A DNA stretch of 64,000 bases. It comes from Rheinheimera sp. MMS21-TC3. Lineage in GTDB: Bacteria > Pseudomonadota > Gammaproteobacteria > Enterobacterales > Alteromonadaceae. Where the stretch lies: contig NZ_CP135084.1 in the NCBI RefSeq assembly GCF_032229285.1, positions 682,001 through 746,000 of the forward strand. The letters run 5' to 3'. Positions 7,846 to 16,110 of this stretch are shown piece by piece. The notes under the pieces are model-generated. The model did not search any database, was not told the origin of the DNA, and saw only the letters and a program-made list of their open reading frames with translations. Both the position numbers and the translations under genes were made by a program. Position 1 is the stretch's first letter. Every line of letters starts with the position of its first letter.

Positions 7846-8817
7846 TTAAGCTTGAGCCCAAGCTGCTGTGAGCCGCTTAAAATGGGCATCGGCTAAGCAT
7901 AAAGCATTATGCGCTTGTTCAATAGAAATAGGTGTAAAATAAACTTTAGTGCCAGGGCTAGCTTGGGCGAGTAAAGCGCAATCTAAAGATAATACTGAGC
8001 CTATTTTTGGATAGCCGCCTAAAGTTTGGCGGTCATTAAGCAAGACAATAGGTTGGCCATCAGGCGGAATTTGTACCGCACCGTAACTAATACCTTCTGA
8101 CAATAAGCTTTGTTGCTGGCAATGGATAGCGGCGCCGGTTAATTTGTAACCCATTCGATCCGACTGTGGCGTTACCGTATAAGGCTGTAGATAGAAGCGT
8201 TGTCGCTCAGACGTTGAAAATTGCTCAGCTTGATAACCTTCAACTAAACGCAGGGTTAAGCTGTTATTAAATTGCCGCCAATGCTGTTTAGCTAAACTAT
8301 GCGACGTTGCACGACTGACACTAGTAATAGCTAAAGTATCGCCAGCTTGTAATTTATCGCCATTTAAACCGCCAATTTTTTCCCGTAATACAGTAGCGGT
8401 ACTAGAAAATTGTGGTTTAACCTTAAAGCCTTGAGCAACTGCGACATAAGCGCGTAAACCGGCACTGGCCATACCTAGTTCAATAATATCTCCTGCACTA
8501 ACGGCTAGACTCGTCCACATGGCTGCAGCTTGGCCGTTAATCGTTAAACTAAGTTCAGCGCCAGTAACCGCAATAAAGCTGGCGCAATGGGCTTCTAATT
8601 GTAAGCCGCCAATGCTGCACTCAATTAAGGTTGCGTTGCTATTATTATTTAATAGGGCGTTTGCCATCGCCGCAGAGTAGGGATCCGCCGGGCCACCCGT
8701 GGTTAAGCCTAAATGACTTTGGCCAAAACGACCGCGATCTTGCAATAAGCTAAGAATACCGGCAGAACGCACAGTAAAACTATTGCTATCACTAACACTA
8801 GCCATTTTGTGACTCAT
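7846..8817 (-). CDS. pxpC: 5-oxoprolinase subunit PxpC (biotin-dependent carboxyltransferase/KipA family)
   Basis: A 323-residue subunit of the prokaryotic ATP-dependent 5-oxoprolinase, which opens 5-oxoproline (pyroglutamate) to glutamate. Family motifs are present: GILSLLQDRGRFGQSHLGL at the N terminus, GGPADPYSAAMANALL, and the C-terminal SDRMGYKLTG and ILLNDRQTLGGYPKIG-type segments. The ATG overlaps the pxpB stop by four bases, which implies coupled translation and stable subunit ratios. Located between pxpB and the DUF4392 gene in one minus-strand operon. Confidence 0.92.
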   Translation of the reverse strand: MSHKMASVSDSNSFTVRSAGILSLLQDRGRFGQSHLGLTTGGPADPYSAAMANALLNNNSNATLIECSIGGLQLEAHCASFIAVTGAELSLTINGQAAAMWTSLAVSAGDIIELGMASAGLRAYVAVAQGFKVKPQFSSTATVLREKIGGLNGDKLQAGDTLAITSVSRATSHSLAKQHWRQFNNSLTLRLVEGYQAEQFSTSERQRFYLQPYTVTPQSDRMGYKLTGAAIHCQQQSLLSEGISYGAVQIPPDGQPIVLLNDRQTLGGYPKIGSVLSLDCALLAQASPGTKVYFTPISIEQAHNALCLADAHFKRLTAAWAQA

Positions 8818-9512
8818 AGCTCACCACCTAAGCGGATAAATTCGGCTTTATCAATAGCGACAAATTGCACTTCATCGCCTACTGCAACTGGCATAGCGGG
8901 TGTTGCTTCTGGTGTAAACATGGGGCTTGGGCATAGGCCTATTAAATTCCAGCCACCAGGTGATGCAGCAGGGTAGATGGCAGTTTGTCTATCCGCAATC
9001 GCCACCGCACCTTTAGGCACCTTGGCTCTAGGAGAATTTAAGCGGGGCATCTGTAAAATGGGATCAATTTGGCCTAAATAAGCAAAGCCGGGGGCAAAGC
9101 CAATAGCATAAACCCGATATACTACAGCTTGGTGCAGTTGAATAACCTGACTAATGCTTATTTGTTTAGTTTTAGCAATTAAGGCTAAGTCGGGGCCACT
9201 TTCTTCACTGTAATAGACAGGAAGCTCAACTCGCTTGCCGCTGCGGCTTTGTGCGCTAAAAGGCTGAGCTAAACAGCGCTTAATGTTAGCGCTGACAATA
9301 AAGTGATTGGTTGTCAGCGGATTAAAAACAACTAATACAGAAGCATAAGAAGGTAAGAGATCAATTAAATCATCAGCTAAGGCAAGACGAATTTGCTCAG
9401 TGGCCCATTGTACTTGGCCTGATATCTCTGCTGACATTTGCTGCTGAAAATAGACTATAAACGCATTCTCACTGGCAATGTCTAATTGATACTCTAGCTG
9501 CTGCGGCTTCAT
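8814..9512 (-). CDS. pxpB: 5-oxoprolinase subunit PxpB (KipI family)
   Basis: A 232-residue KipI/cyclophilin-like subunit of 5-oxoprolinase. Characteristic segments are VYRVYAIGFAPGFAYLGQID and the following RLNSPRAKVPKGAVAIA and TAIYPAASPGGWNLIG blocks, which define the family. It acts with PxpA and PxpC in the cytoplasm. It starts about 45 bases after pxpA and overlaps pxpC by four bases. In Bacillus the KipI relative also binds a sporulation kinase; no such partner is expected here. Confidence 0.92.
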   Translation of the reverse strand: MKPQQLEYQLDIASENAFIVYFQQQMSAEISGQVQWATEQIRLALADDLIDLLPSYASVLVVFNPLTTNHFIVSANIKRCLAQPFSAQSRSGKRVELPVYYSEESGPDLALIAKTKQISISQVIQLHQAVVYRVYAIGFAPGFAYLGQIDPILQMPRLNSPRAKVPKGAVAIADRQTAIYPAASPGGWNLIGLCPSPMFTPEATPAMPVAVGDEVQFVAIDKAEFIRLGGEL

Positions 9513-9557
9513 AGTTGCTGACTCATAAAAACTGTCTGCTAGCAGTTATATCTATTT

Positions 9558-10283
9558 TCATACTAGTAGCTGACGTATTTTGGCTATTTGTAAAATAGCC
9601 GCAGAATTATCACCATGCACGCATAGCGTATCTGCTTTTAAGGCTAATTTTTGGCCAGACTGGGTGGTGACAGTGCCCGACTGCACGAGCTGTTGCACTT
9701 GTTGCAACATCTCAGTTTCTGATAGCACAGCACCGGCTTGGCTGCGTGGGGTTAGTTTGCCCTCGTCGGTATAGCGGCGATCAGCAAAAGCTTCAAATAA
9801 TAAGCTAACGCCGGCTTGTTTTGCCAAGTGTTGATAATGATCCTGCTCAGCGGTAGCTAAAATCATTAATTTTAACGGCTGATGGTAACTGGCAATCGCT
9901 GTTAATACGGCATTAAAAATCTGCGGGTTACTCATCATATCGTTATACAAAGCACCGTGTGGCTTAACGTATTCAAGGGGTAAGCCTTGCGTTTTAGCCA
10001 TGCCTTCTAAAGCGGCAATTTGATAATGGATAGCATTAATAATTTCACTATCAGATAAAACCATACTACGCCGACCAAAGCCCTGTAGATCAGGATAAGC
10101 AGGATGAGCACCAATGCTAACATGATATTGTTTAGCCAGTGCTAAGGTGCTGGCTATTACATCTGGATCACCGGCATGAAAACCACAAGCAATATTCGCC
10201 ATATCGATATGAGGCATGGCGCTGGCATCTAAGCCCATTTGCCAACTGCCAAAACTTTCGCCTAAATCACAGTTTAATTTCAT
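9558..10283 (-). CDS. pxpA: 5-oxoprolinase subunit PxpA (LamB/YcsF family)
   Basis: A 241-residue TIM-barrel-like protein of the YcsF family, the third 5-oxoprolinase subunit. It opens with MKLNCDLGESFGSWQMG and carries IDMANIACGFHAGDP, SIGAHPAYPDLQGFGRR and YVKPHGALYND, all hallmark motifs. It is the first gene of the pxpA-pxpB-pxpC-DUF4392 transcript, divergent from the oxygenase gene at 10511. No single clear promoter or operator stood out in the 227 bases between the two. Confidence 0.93.
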   Translation of the reverse strand: MKLNCDLGESFGSWQMGLDASAMPHIDMANIACGFHAGDPDVIASTLALAKQYHVSIGAHPAYPDLQGFGRRSMVLSDSEIINAIHYQIAALEGMAKTQGLPLEYVKPHGALYNDMMSNPQIFNAVLTAIASYHQPLKLMILATAEQDHYQHLAKQAGVSLLFEAFADRRYTDEGKLTPRSQAGAVLSETEMLQQVQQLVQSGTVTTQSGQKLALKADTLCVHGDNSAAILQIAKIRQLLV

Positions 10284-10510
10284 TTTTTTACCTTTTCCAA
10301 GCGAGACAAACAGTGTGCGATATGGCCGAAATTAAGTCCAGCCGATCTAGCTTATTGGCTTAGTATTTTGTCGTAATTGCTTAAAATTAATGATGGATGT
10401 TTAGATGGCTCTATATAGCTAATTTGAATTAATAAGCTTTATTTGTTACTTATTGTTATAGTTGATTCAGCCTAATATAGCTGTATTGATGATTAATGTT
10501 AGGTGGAAAA

Positions 10511-11518
10511 ATGGCTCAATTAAATTTGCCGGTGTTAGATCTTAGCTTATGGTTCGCAAAAGGACAGTCTCGGCAGCGTTTCTTACAGCAGTTAGCAGAA
10601 GCATCACGCGAGGTCGGCTTTTTTTATTTAACCGGTCATGGCGTAGCAATAGAGCAGCAACAGCATATTCTAGACTTAGCAAAAACATTTTTTGCTTTAC
10701 CCGATGCCGATAAGCAAGCAGTACAAATGGTTAAATCACCGCACTTTCGTGGTTATACCCGTTTAGGTGGCGAATTAACTCAAGGCCAAATTGATCAACG
10801 TGAGCAATTCGACATTATGAATGAGCAACAGGTATTGCCTGCGAGTACTGAAATGCCAGCTTGGCAAGGTTTAGTTGGGCCTAATCAATGGCCTGCGGCT
10901 TTACCTATGATGCAATCAACCTTACTTAACTGGCAGCAACAATTATCTGATCTTACTGTTACCTTGCTTGAAGCTTTTGCTGCGGTGTTACAGCAACCTG
11001 AAAATGCCTTTGCTGATACCGTAGCAGATGGCCCTTATACGCATATGAAACTGATTCGTTACCCAGGCTCTGATACAGCACAAAAGCAAGGAGTGGGTGC
11101 GCATAAAGATCCGGGTTATTTAACCTTAGTATTGCAAGATCAGCATTCTGGTTTAGAAGTATTAACCGATAAAGGCTGGGTAGGCGCGGCACCTTTAGCT
11201 GGGGCATTTGTGGTTAACATAGGTGAGCTGTTAGAATTAGCCTCAAATGGTTATTTAAAGGCTACCTTACATAGAGTTGTTAGCCCGCCTGCTGGTATAG
11301 AGCGATTATCCTGTGCTTTTTTTATGGCAGCCCAGCTTGATGCAACAGTGCCTTTATTAAACTTGCCTGAAGCTTTAGCAGCAGAGGCAAAAGGGCCGGC
11401 CAGTGATCCTAATAATCCATTATTTTATCAAGTGGGTGAAAATGTACTAAAAGGCCGCTTACGCTCACATCCGGATGTAGCCCAGCAGCATTACGCCACT
11501 TTAAAAAAGATAGCCTAA
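10511..11518 (+). CDS. Isopenicillin-N-synthase-like 2-oxoglutarate/Fe(II) oxygenase
   Basis: A 335-residue non-haem iron dioxygenase of the IPNS / plant-type 2OG oxygenase family. The N-terminal DIOX_N part reads ASREVGFFYLTGHGVA; the iron triad is seen as His and Asp in VGAHKDPGYLTLVLQD and His in KATLHRVVSPP, followed by the Arg-x-Ser co-substrate motif in ERLSCAFF. ATG 10511 is chosen because AGGTGG lies just before it; an upstream ATG at 10496 would add five residues. It is followed 26 bases later by a PLP enzyme gene. The substrate is unknown; an amino acid or amino-acid derivative is suggested by context. Confidence 0.85.
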   Translation: MAQLNLPVLDLSLWFAKGQSRQRFLQQLAEASREVGFFYLTGHGVAIEQQQHILDLAKTFFALPDADKQAVQMVKSPHFRGYTRLGGELTQGQIDQREQFDIMNEQQVLPASTEMPAWQGLVGPNQWPAALPMMQSTLLNWQQQLSDLTVTLLEAFAAVLQQPENAFADTVADGPYTHMKLIRYPGSDTAQKQGVGAHKDPGYLTLVLQDQHSGLEVLTDKGWVGAAPLAGAFVVNIGELLELASNGYLKATLHRVVSPPAGIERLSCAFFMAAQLDATVPLLNLPEALAAEAKGPASDPNNPLFYQVGENVLKGRLRSHPDVAQQHYATLKKIA

Positions 11519-11544
11519 CAGCGCGACGATAACGGAGCCCAAAG

Positions 11545-12705
11545 ATGAAGTTTAAAACCCAATTGTTGCATAGCAACGGCGGTGCTGATGCGCAAACCGG
11601 CGCCTTAACTACCCCAATCTATCAAAGTAGTACTTTTACTTACGGTACGGCAGAACAAGGCCGGGCCCGTTTTGCCGGTGAACAACCTGGTTTTATTTAT
11701 AGTCGTATGGGTAATCCAACAGTGCAAGCCTTAGAGCAGCAATTCGCTAAATTAGAAGGTGCTGATGAGGCTCTGGTTGTAGCCAGTGGTATGGCGGCAG
11801 TGAGCAGCATTTTTTATGCTTTAGCTAGCCAAGGTGATGAAATTGCATTTATTGATCCTGTCTATGGTGGTACAGCCGCTTTTTTAATTAATACCCTAAC
11901 CCGAGCGGGCATTAAAGTAAGCCGTTATCAAAGCGATGATGATTTACTAGAGTATATTAATTCAGCCACCAAAGTTATTTTATTTGAGCCTATTACTAAC
12001 CCTAATCTACGAGTGAATGATTATCGCAAAATTAAGGCCGCAGCAGAAAAATCTGGTGCTATTACCGTGTGTGATAATACCTTTTTAACCCCGTATTTAT
12101 TTAAGCCTTTAGAGCATGGTATTGATATTGTTATGCACAGCGGTACTAAGTACCTAAGTGGTCATGGTGATATTATTGCTGGTGTAGTGGCGGGGCGCAC
12201 TGAACTGATGCAACCTATTCGCACTATAGCGTTAAAGCATATAGGGGCGCCAATAGGGCCACAAGAAGCCTATTTGTTACAGCGCGGTATGCGAACACTG
12301 GCATTACGAATGGATGCGCATTTAGCTGGCGCAATGCAAGTGGCCGAGTTCTTAGCTAAGCATCCTAAGGTTGATAAGGTTATTTTCCCAGGCTTAGCCA
12401 GTGATGCCGGCCATTCGGTGTTAGCAGAAACTGTCGGCGCCTTTGGCGGCATGATAAGCATAGAGTTAGAAGGCGGTTTTAGCCGCGCTGCCCGCTTTTT
12501 AGATCAATTACAACTATTTACCCAAGCGGTGAGTTTAGGTGATTTAGAGAGTCTAGCTTGTCATCCTGCTAGTACAACGCATGCTGCCATGGATAAGCCT
12601 AGCCGCTTAGCCGCAGGTGTTACAGATGACTTAATTCGTTTTAGTATAGGTGTTGAAGATCCGGCCGATTTAATTGCTGATTTAAAACAGGCATTAGAAT
12701 ACTAA
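11545..12705 (+). CDS. Trans-sulfuration family PLP enzyme (cystathionine gamma-lyase/synthase-like)
   Basis: A 386-residue Cys/Met-metabolism PLP enzyme. The PLP lysine is in MHSGTKYLSGH (about residue 204), with the family YSRMGNPTVQALE and ASGMAAVSSIF segments. At the position of the catalytic cysteine of methionine gamma-lyase the sequence is PVYGGTAAFL, i.e. glycine, as in cystathionine enzymes, so a canonical methionine gamma-lyase is unlikely. It may act on cystathionine, homocysteine or another gamma-substituted amino acid. It is probably co-transcribed with the oxygenase gene upstream. Ends before a hairpin at 12751-12803. Confidence 0.85.
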   Translation: MKFKTQLLHSNGGADAQTGALTTPIYQSSTFTYGTAEQGRARFAGEQPGFIYSRMGNPTVQALEQQFAKLEGADEALVVASGMAAVSSIFYALASQGDEIAFIDPVYGGTAAFLINTLTRAGIKVSRYQSDDDLLEYINSATKVILFEPITNPNLRVNDYRKIKAAAEKSGAITVCDNTFLTPYLFKPLEHGIDIVMHSGTKYLSGHGDIIAGVVAGRTELMQPIRTIALKHIGAPIGPQEAYLLQRGMRTLALRMDAHLAGAMQVAEFLAKHPKVDKVIFPGLASDAGHSVLAETVGAFGGMISIELEGGFSRAARFLDQLQLFTQAVSLGDLESLACHPASTTHAAMDKPSRLAAGVTDDLIRFSIGVEDPADLIADLKQALEY

Positions 12706-12750
12706 ATAAGTCGCTAAGCCGTATTTAAAGCACTAGGGGCATGGCTAAAT

Positions 12751-12803
12751 TAAACAGCTGCAGTAAGGTTAACAATTCTGTTAATAATAGCTGCAGCTGT
12801 TTA
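12751..12803. terminator. Perfect 13-bp inverted repeat between convergent genes
   Basis: TAAACAGCTGCAG at 12751-12763 is repeated inverted at 12791-12803 around a 27-base loop that contains a smaller GGTTAAC/GTTAA inverted pair. It lies between the stop codons of the convergent PLP enzyme and DUF1445 genes, so a bidirectional terminator is likely, though a strong T run is lacking. Confidence 0.55.
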
Positions 12804-12809
12804 TTGGCG

Positions 12810-13604
12810 TTAAAGCAGCGACAACTTACTATTGGCTAAATCGGTTACTAACATATAGCCTGGGCTATGGGTAATACAAATAGCTAATTTAGCGTTAGCA
12901 ATTGCCACTTGCGGAGTCACGCCACAGGCCCAAAATACCGGGACTTCACCGGCTTTAATGCTAACAGCATCGCCAAAATCGGGTTTATTAATATCAGTAA
13001 TACCAATAGCGGCCGGATCAGCAAAGTGCACCGGCGCACCATGCACTTGCGGAAAACGTGAACATATTTGGATAGCCCGTATTGCATCCGCTGGCTTCAT
13101 AGGGCGCATACTTACAACCATGTTGCCAGAAAATACGCCTGCGGGCTGACAAGCAATATTAGTTTTATACATAGGCACATTAACCTGCTCGGTAATATTG
13201 CGAATTTCTAAGCCATCGGCAATTAACGCTTCCTCAAATGAAAATGAGCAACCAATAGCAAAGCTAACAAAATCATCCTGCCAAAAAGGCGTAATATCAC
13301 TCACTTCTTCGGTTAATTGGCCTTGTTTAAATACCCGATATTTAGGGATATCGGTTCTAATATCTAAGTCTGCTGCCAGTTGCGGCATATCGACAGCACC
13401 TGCTGTAGCCGACATAGCTAACAGAGGGCAAGGTTTAGGATTAAAATGGCAAAACTGTAAAAAATCTGCCGCATATTGCTTGGGCATAATGGCTAAATTG
13501 GCTTGAACAAAGCCCGGTGCCTGGCCAGAGGTATGAGCGGTAAATTGATTTAAGCGAATTTGCTGGCGCAATTGTAATGGCGATAAGATCGGACTTGCAG
13601 ACAT
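12810..13604 (-). CDS. DUF1445 / putative hydro-lyase, D-glutamate cyclase N-terminal-type domain
   Basis: A 264-residue protein of the DUF1445 (YcsI) family. Visible family segments are [48 protein letters not shown] and [13 protein letters not shown]. The family forms the N-terminal half of the vertebrate D-glutamate cyclase; the partner domain DUF4392 is encoded at 6979-7845. Bacterial members are usually annotated putative hydro-lyases and often lie beside pxp genes. It converges on the PLP enzyme gene and is followed upstream by recG. Cyclase activity is predicted from family and neighbourhood. Confidence 0.85.
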   Translation of the reverse strand: MSASPILSPLQLRQQIRLNQFTAHTSGQAPGFVQANLAIMPKQYAADFLQFCHFNPKPCPLLAMSATAGAVDMPQLAADLDIRTDIPKYRVFKQGQLTEEVSDITPFWQDDFVSFAIGCSFSFEEALIADGLEIRNITEQVNVPMYKTNIACQPAGVFSGNMVVSMRPMKPADAIRAIQICSRFPQVHGAPVHFADPAAIGITDINKPDFGDAVSIKAGEVPVFWACGVTPQVAIANAKLAICITHSPGYMLVTDLANSKLSLL

Positions 13605-13630
13605 AGCGACACCTTGATAATTAGTTGATG

Positions 13631-15712
13631 TTAAGCATTACCGTATATTTCTTTATTAGCCAGCCAGCGCTGAATTAAGGCTTCACATTTGCTTGGCTGC
13701 TGTTGCCACAGTGTAGTAGCAATTTGCTGCGCCTGAGGGATCAGCTCAGCGTCACGGCTTAAATCGGCAATTTTAAATTGTAATATGCCTGTTTGCCTTG
13801 TGCCAAGTAACTCGCCAGGGCCGCGTATTTCTAAATCACGCTGGGCAATAACAAAACCATCATTGCTGTCACGCAGCACGGCTAAGCGGGCTTGGGCCGT
13901 TTTTGATAAAGGCGCATGGTATAGCAAAACACAGTGCGATGCCGTGCTTCCTCTACCGACTCGACCTCGAAGTTGGTGCAGCTGGGCTAGGCCTAACCGC
14001 TCTGGGTTTTCAATAATCATTAAACTGGCATTAGGTACATCAACCCCGACTTCTATTACCGTAGTAGCCACTAGCAGATCTAATTTAGCTTGGCTAAATT
14101 GTTCCATTACAGCTTGTTTTTCTGCAGGTTTTAACCGGCCGTGAATTAAGCCCACTTTTAAATTAGGTAAAGCTTGTTGCAAGTTTTGCCAAGTATCTTC
14201 AGCAGCTTGGCATTGCAAGGTTTCCGACTCTTCAATTAAGGTGCATACCCAATAAGCTTGACGCTGTTCTTGGCTAACAACATGCTCAACCCGAGCGATA
14301 ACATCATCACGCCGCGAGTCGGGTAGGGCAACAGTAGTAACGGGGGTTCGTCCCGGTGGTAGCTCATCAATAATAGAGGTATCTAAGTCGGCATAGGCTG
14401 TCATGGCTAAGGTGCGAGGAATAGGTGTCGCTGTCATCACGAGCTGATGCGGGTAAAGGTTTTTAATACCGCCTTTTTCGCGTAGCGCTAAGCGTTGATG
14501 AACACCAAAGCGGTGTTGCTCATCAATAATAATTAAACTTAAAGCATGAAATTCAACTTGTTGCTGAAATAAAGCATGGGTGCCCACCACCATTTGGGCG
14601 CTGCCATCGGCTATTGCCGCTAAGGTGCTTTGTCTTGCTTTACCTTTCGTTTTGCCTCCTAGCCATGCCACACTAATATTCAGCGGGGTAAACCAAGTAG
14701 CAAAGTTAGCGGCATGTTGCTCGGCCAGTAATTCAGTCGGGGCCATAAGTGCCACTTGATAGCCATTACTAATAGCGGTTAAAGCAGCAAAAGCAGCAAC
14801 TAAAGTTTTACCTGAGCCAACATCACCTTGTACTAGCCTTAACATAGGTAAAGCTTTAGCCATATCATGGCTAATTTCAGCACTTACTCGTTGCTGTGCT
14901 TTAGTTGGCGTGAAAGGTAAAGCCGCTAAAAATTGCTGTAATAAATCTGGATTAATTTTAAGCGGTAAGCCCTGCTGCTGTTGGCTTTGGTTGCGCAGTT
15001 TAATCATACTTATTTGCTGGGCAACTAATTCTTCAATAATTAATCGTTGCTGGGCAGGGTGTTTGCCTTGCTCTAACAAGGCTAAGCTAGCGTCAGGTGG
15101 TGGTCGATGAATATAGTGTAAAGCTTCGCTTAGCGACCAAGTTTGGCTTAAGTTATTGCCGCATAATAACTCTTCTGGCGCTATTTGGTTTAAGTAACTT
15201 AATGCCGCATCGGTTAAATTACGCCAAGTGGCTTGGCGTAGACCTTCAGTTGTGGGGTACACCGCTGTTAGCGTTTCAGCAACTTCAATTATAGGTTGGT
15301 CAGCTTGTAAACGGTATTCAGGATGAAGCATTTCTAAACCGCGAGGGCCGCGTTTAGCTTCACCAAAACAGCGTATAATAGCGCCTGGTGTTACCGCATT
15401 TTTTTGCGCGGCACTAAAATGAAAAAAACGTAAGGTTAAAAAACCACTACTATCTTTTACTTTAACTAACCAGCTGCGTCTTTTACCAAATTGCACCTCA
15501 CTAGACACAACTTCAGCAACAATAGTGGCATGCATTAAGGGCATAAGATCGGCAATGGCATAGATACGGGTGCGATCTTCATAGCGCAGTGGTAAGTGAA
15601 ATAGAACATCTTGGATATTAAAGATATTTAATTTCGCTAGCTTTTCAGCTACTTTAGCGCCAACGCCTTTAATTGAGGCGATGGCAACTTGATGCAGTGC
15701 GGTGCTAGACAT
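13631..15712 (-). CDS. recG: ATP-dependent DNA helicase RecG
   Basis: A 693-residue helicase that remodels stalled forks and branched DNA. The N-terminal wedge domain with an OB fold covers about residues 1-190 ([16 protein letters not shown]); Walker A is [15 protein letters not shown] near residue 295; motif II is [14 protein letters not shown]; motif III is [13 protein letters not shown]; the C-terminal RecA-like lobe has [15 protein letters not shown] and [12 protein letters not shown]. Length matches E. coli RecG. Its start overlaps the ridA stop by one base, giving a spoT-ridA-recG run as in many gammaproteobacteria. Confidence 0.97.
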   Translation of the reverse strand: MSSTALHQVAIASIKGVGAKVAEKLAKLNIFNIQDVLFHLPLRYEDRTRIYAIADLMPLMHATIVAEVVSSEVQFGKRRSWLVKVKDSSGFLTLRFFHFSAAQKNAVTPGAIIRCFGEAKRGPRGLEMLHPEYRLQADQPIIEVAETLTAVYPTTEGLRQATWRNLTDAALSYLNQIAPEELLCGNNLSQTWSLSEALHYIHRPPPDASLALLEQGKHPAQQRLIIEELVAQQISMIKLRNQSQQQQGLPLKINPDLLQQFLAALPFTPTKAQQRVSAEISHDMAKALPMLRLVQGDVGSGKTLVAAFAALTAISNGYQVALMAPTELLAEQHAANFATWFTPLNISVAWLGGKTKGKARQSTLAAIADGSAQMVVGTHALFQQQVEFHALSLIIIDEQHRFGVHQRLALREKGGIKNLYPHQLVMTATPIPRTLAMTAYADLDTSIIDELPPGRTPVTTVALPDSRRDDVIARVEHVVSQEQRQAYWVCTLIEESETLQCQAAEDTWQNLQQALPNLKVGLIHGRLKPAEKQAVMEQFSQAKLDLLVATTVIEVGVDVPNASLMIIENPERLGLAQLHQLRGRVGRGSTASHCVLLYHAPLSKTAQARLAVLRDSNDGFVIAQRDLEIRGPGELLGTRQTGILQFKIADLSRDAELIPQAQQIATTLWQQQPSKCEALIQRWLANKEIYGNA

Positions 15713-16104
15713 TAGTAAGTTGAGGGCACTTCCATAACACCATCAATTTCAACTTGGCTGGCTTTAGGTAAGGCGCTCACTTGAACGGCGGCTCGGGCAG
15801 GGTAAGGTTGAGTAAAATATTGACTCATAATCTCATTTACCGTAGCAAATTGGCTTAAGTCAATCATATAAATATTAACTTTAACCATATCGTTTAAAGT
15901 GCCGCCAGCCGCTTCACACACTGCTCGTAAATTTTTAAACACTTGATGGGTTTGCTCAGCAAAGTCTTCTGATACCATCTGCATAGTGCTAGGTACTAAA
16001 GGAATTTGCCCAGAAATATAAACTGTATTTTGAATCTTAACAGCTTGGCTATAAGTACCAATGGCAGCAGGTGCGGCCTCAGTGTTAATGATGACTTTTG
16101 ACAT
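15712..16104 (-). CDS. ridA: RidA family enamine/imine deaminase
   Basis: A 130-residue YjgF/YER057c/UK114 protein that hydrolyses reactive enamine and imine intermediates released by PLP enzymes. It shows the family blocks IGTYSQAVKIQNTVYISGQI and the closing RAAVQVSALPKASQVEIDGV, with the conserved arginine before the AAVQVSALP run that holds the substrate carboxylate. It is six bases from spoT and overlaps recG by one base. Confidence 0.95.
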   Translation of the reverse strand: MSKVIINTEAAPAAIGTYSQAVKIQNTVYISGQIPLVPSTMQMVSEDFAEQTHQVFKNLRAVCEAAGGTLNDMVKVNIYMIDLSQFATVNEIMSQYFTQPYPARAAVQVSALPKASQVEIDGVMEVPSTY

Positions 16105-16110
16105 GTCGCG

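Noticed and set aside
11545..12705. Naming the PLP enzyme methionine gamma-lyase
   Set aside because: The diagnostic cysteine is Gly (PVYGGTAAFL).
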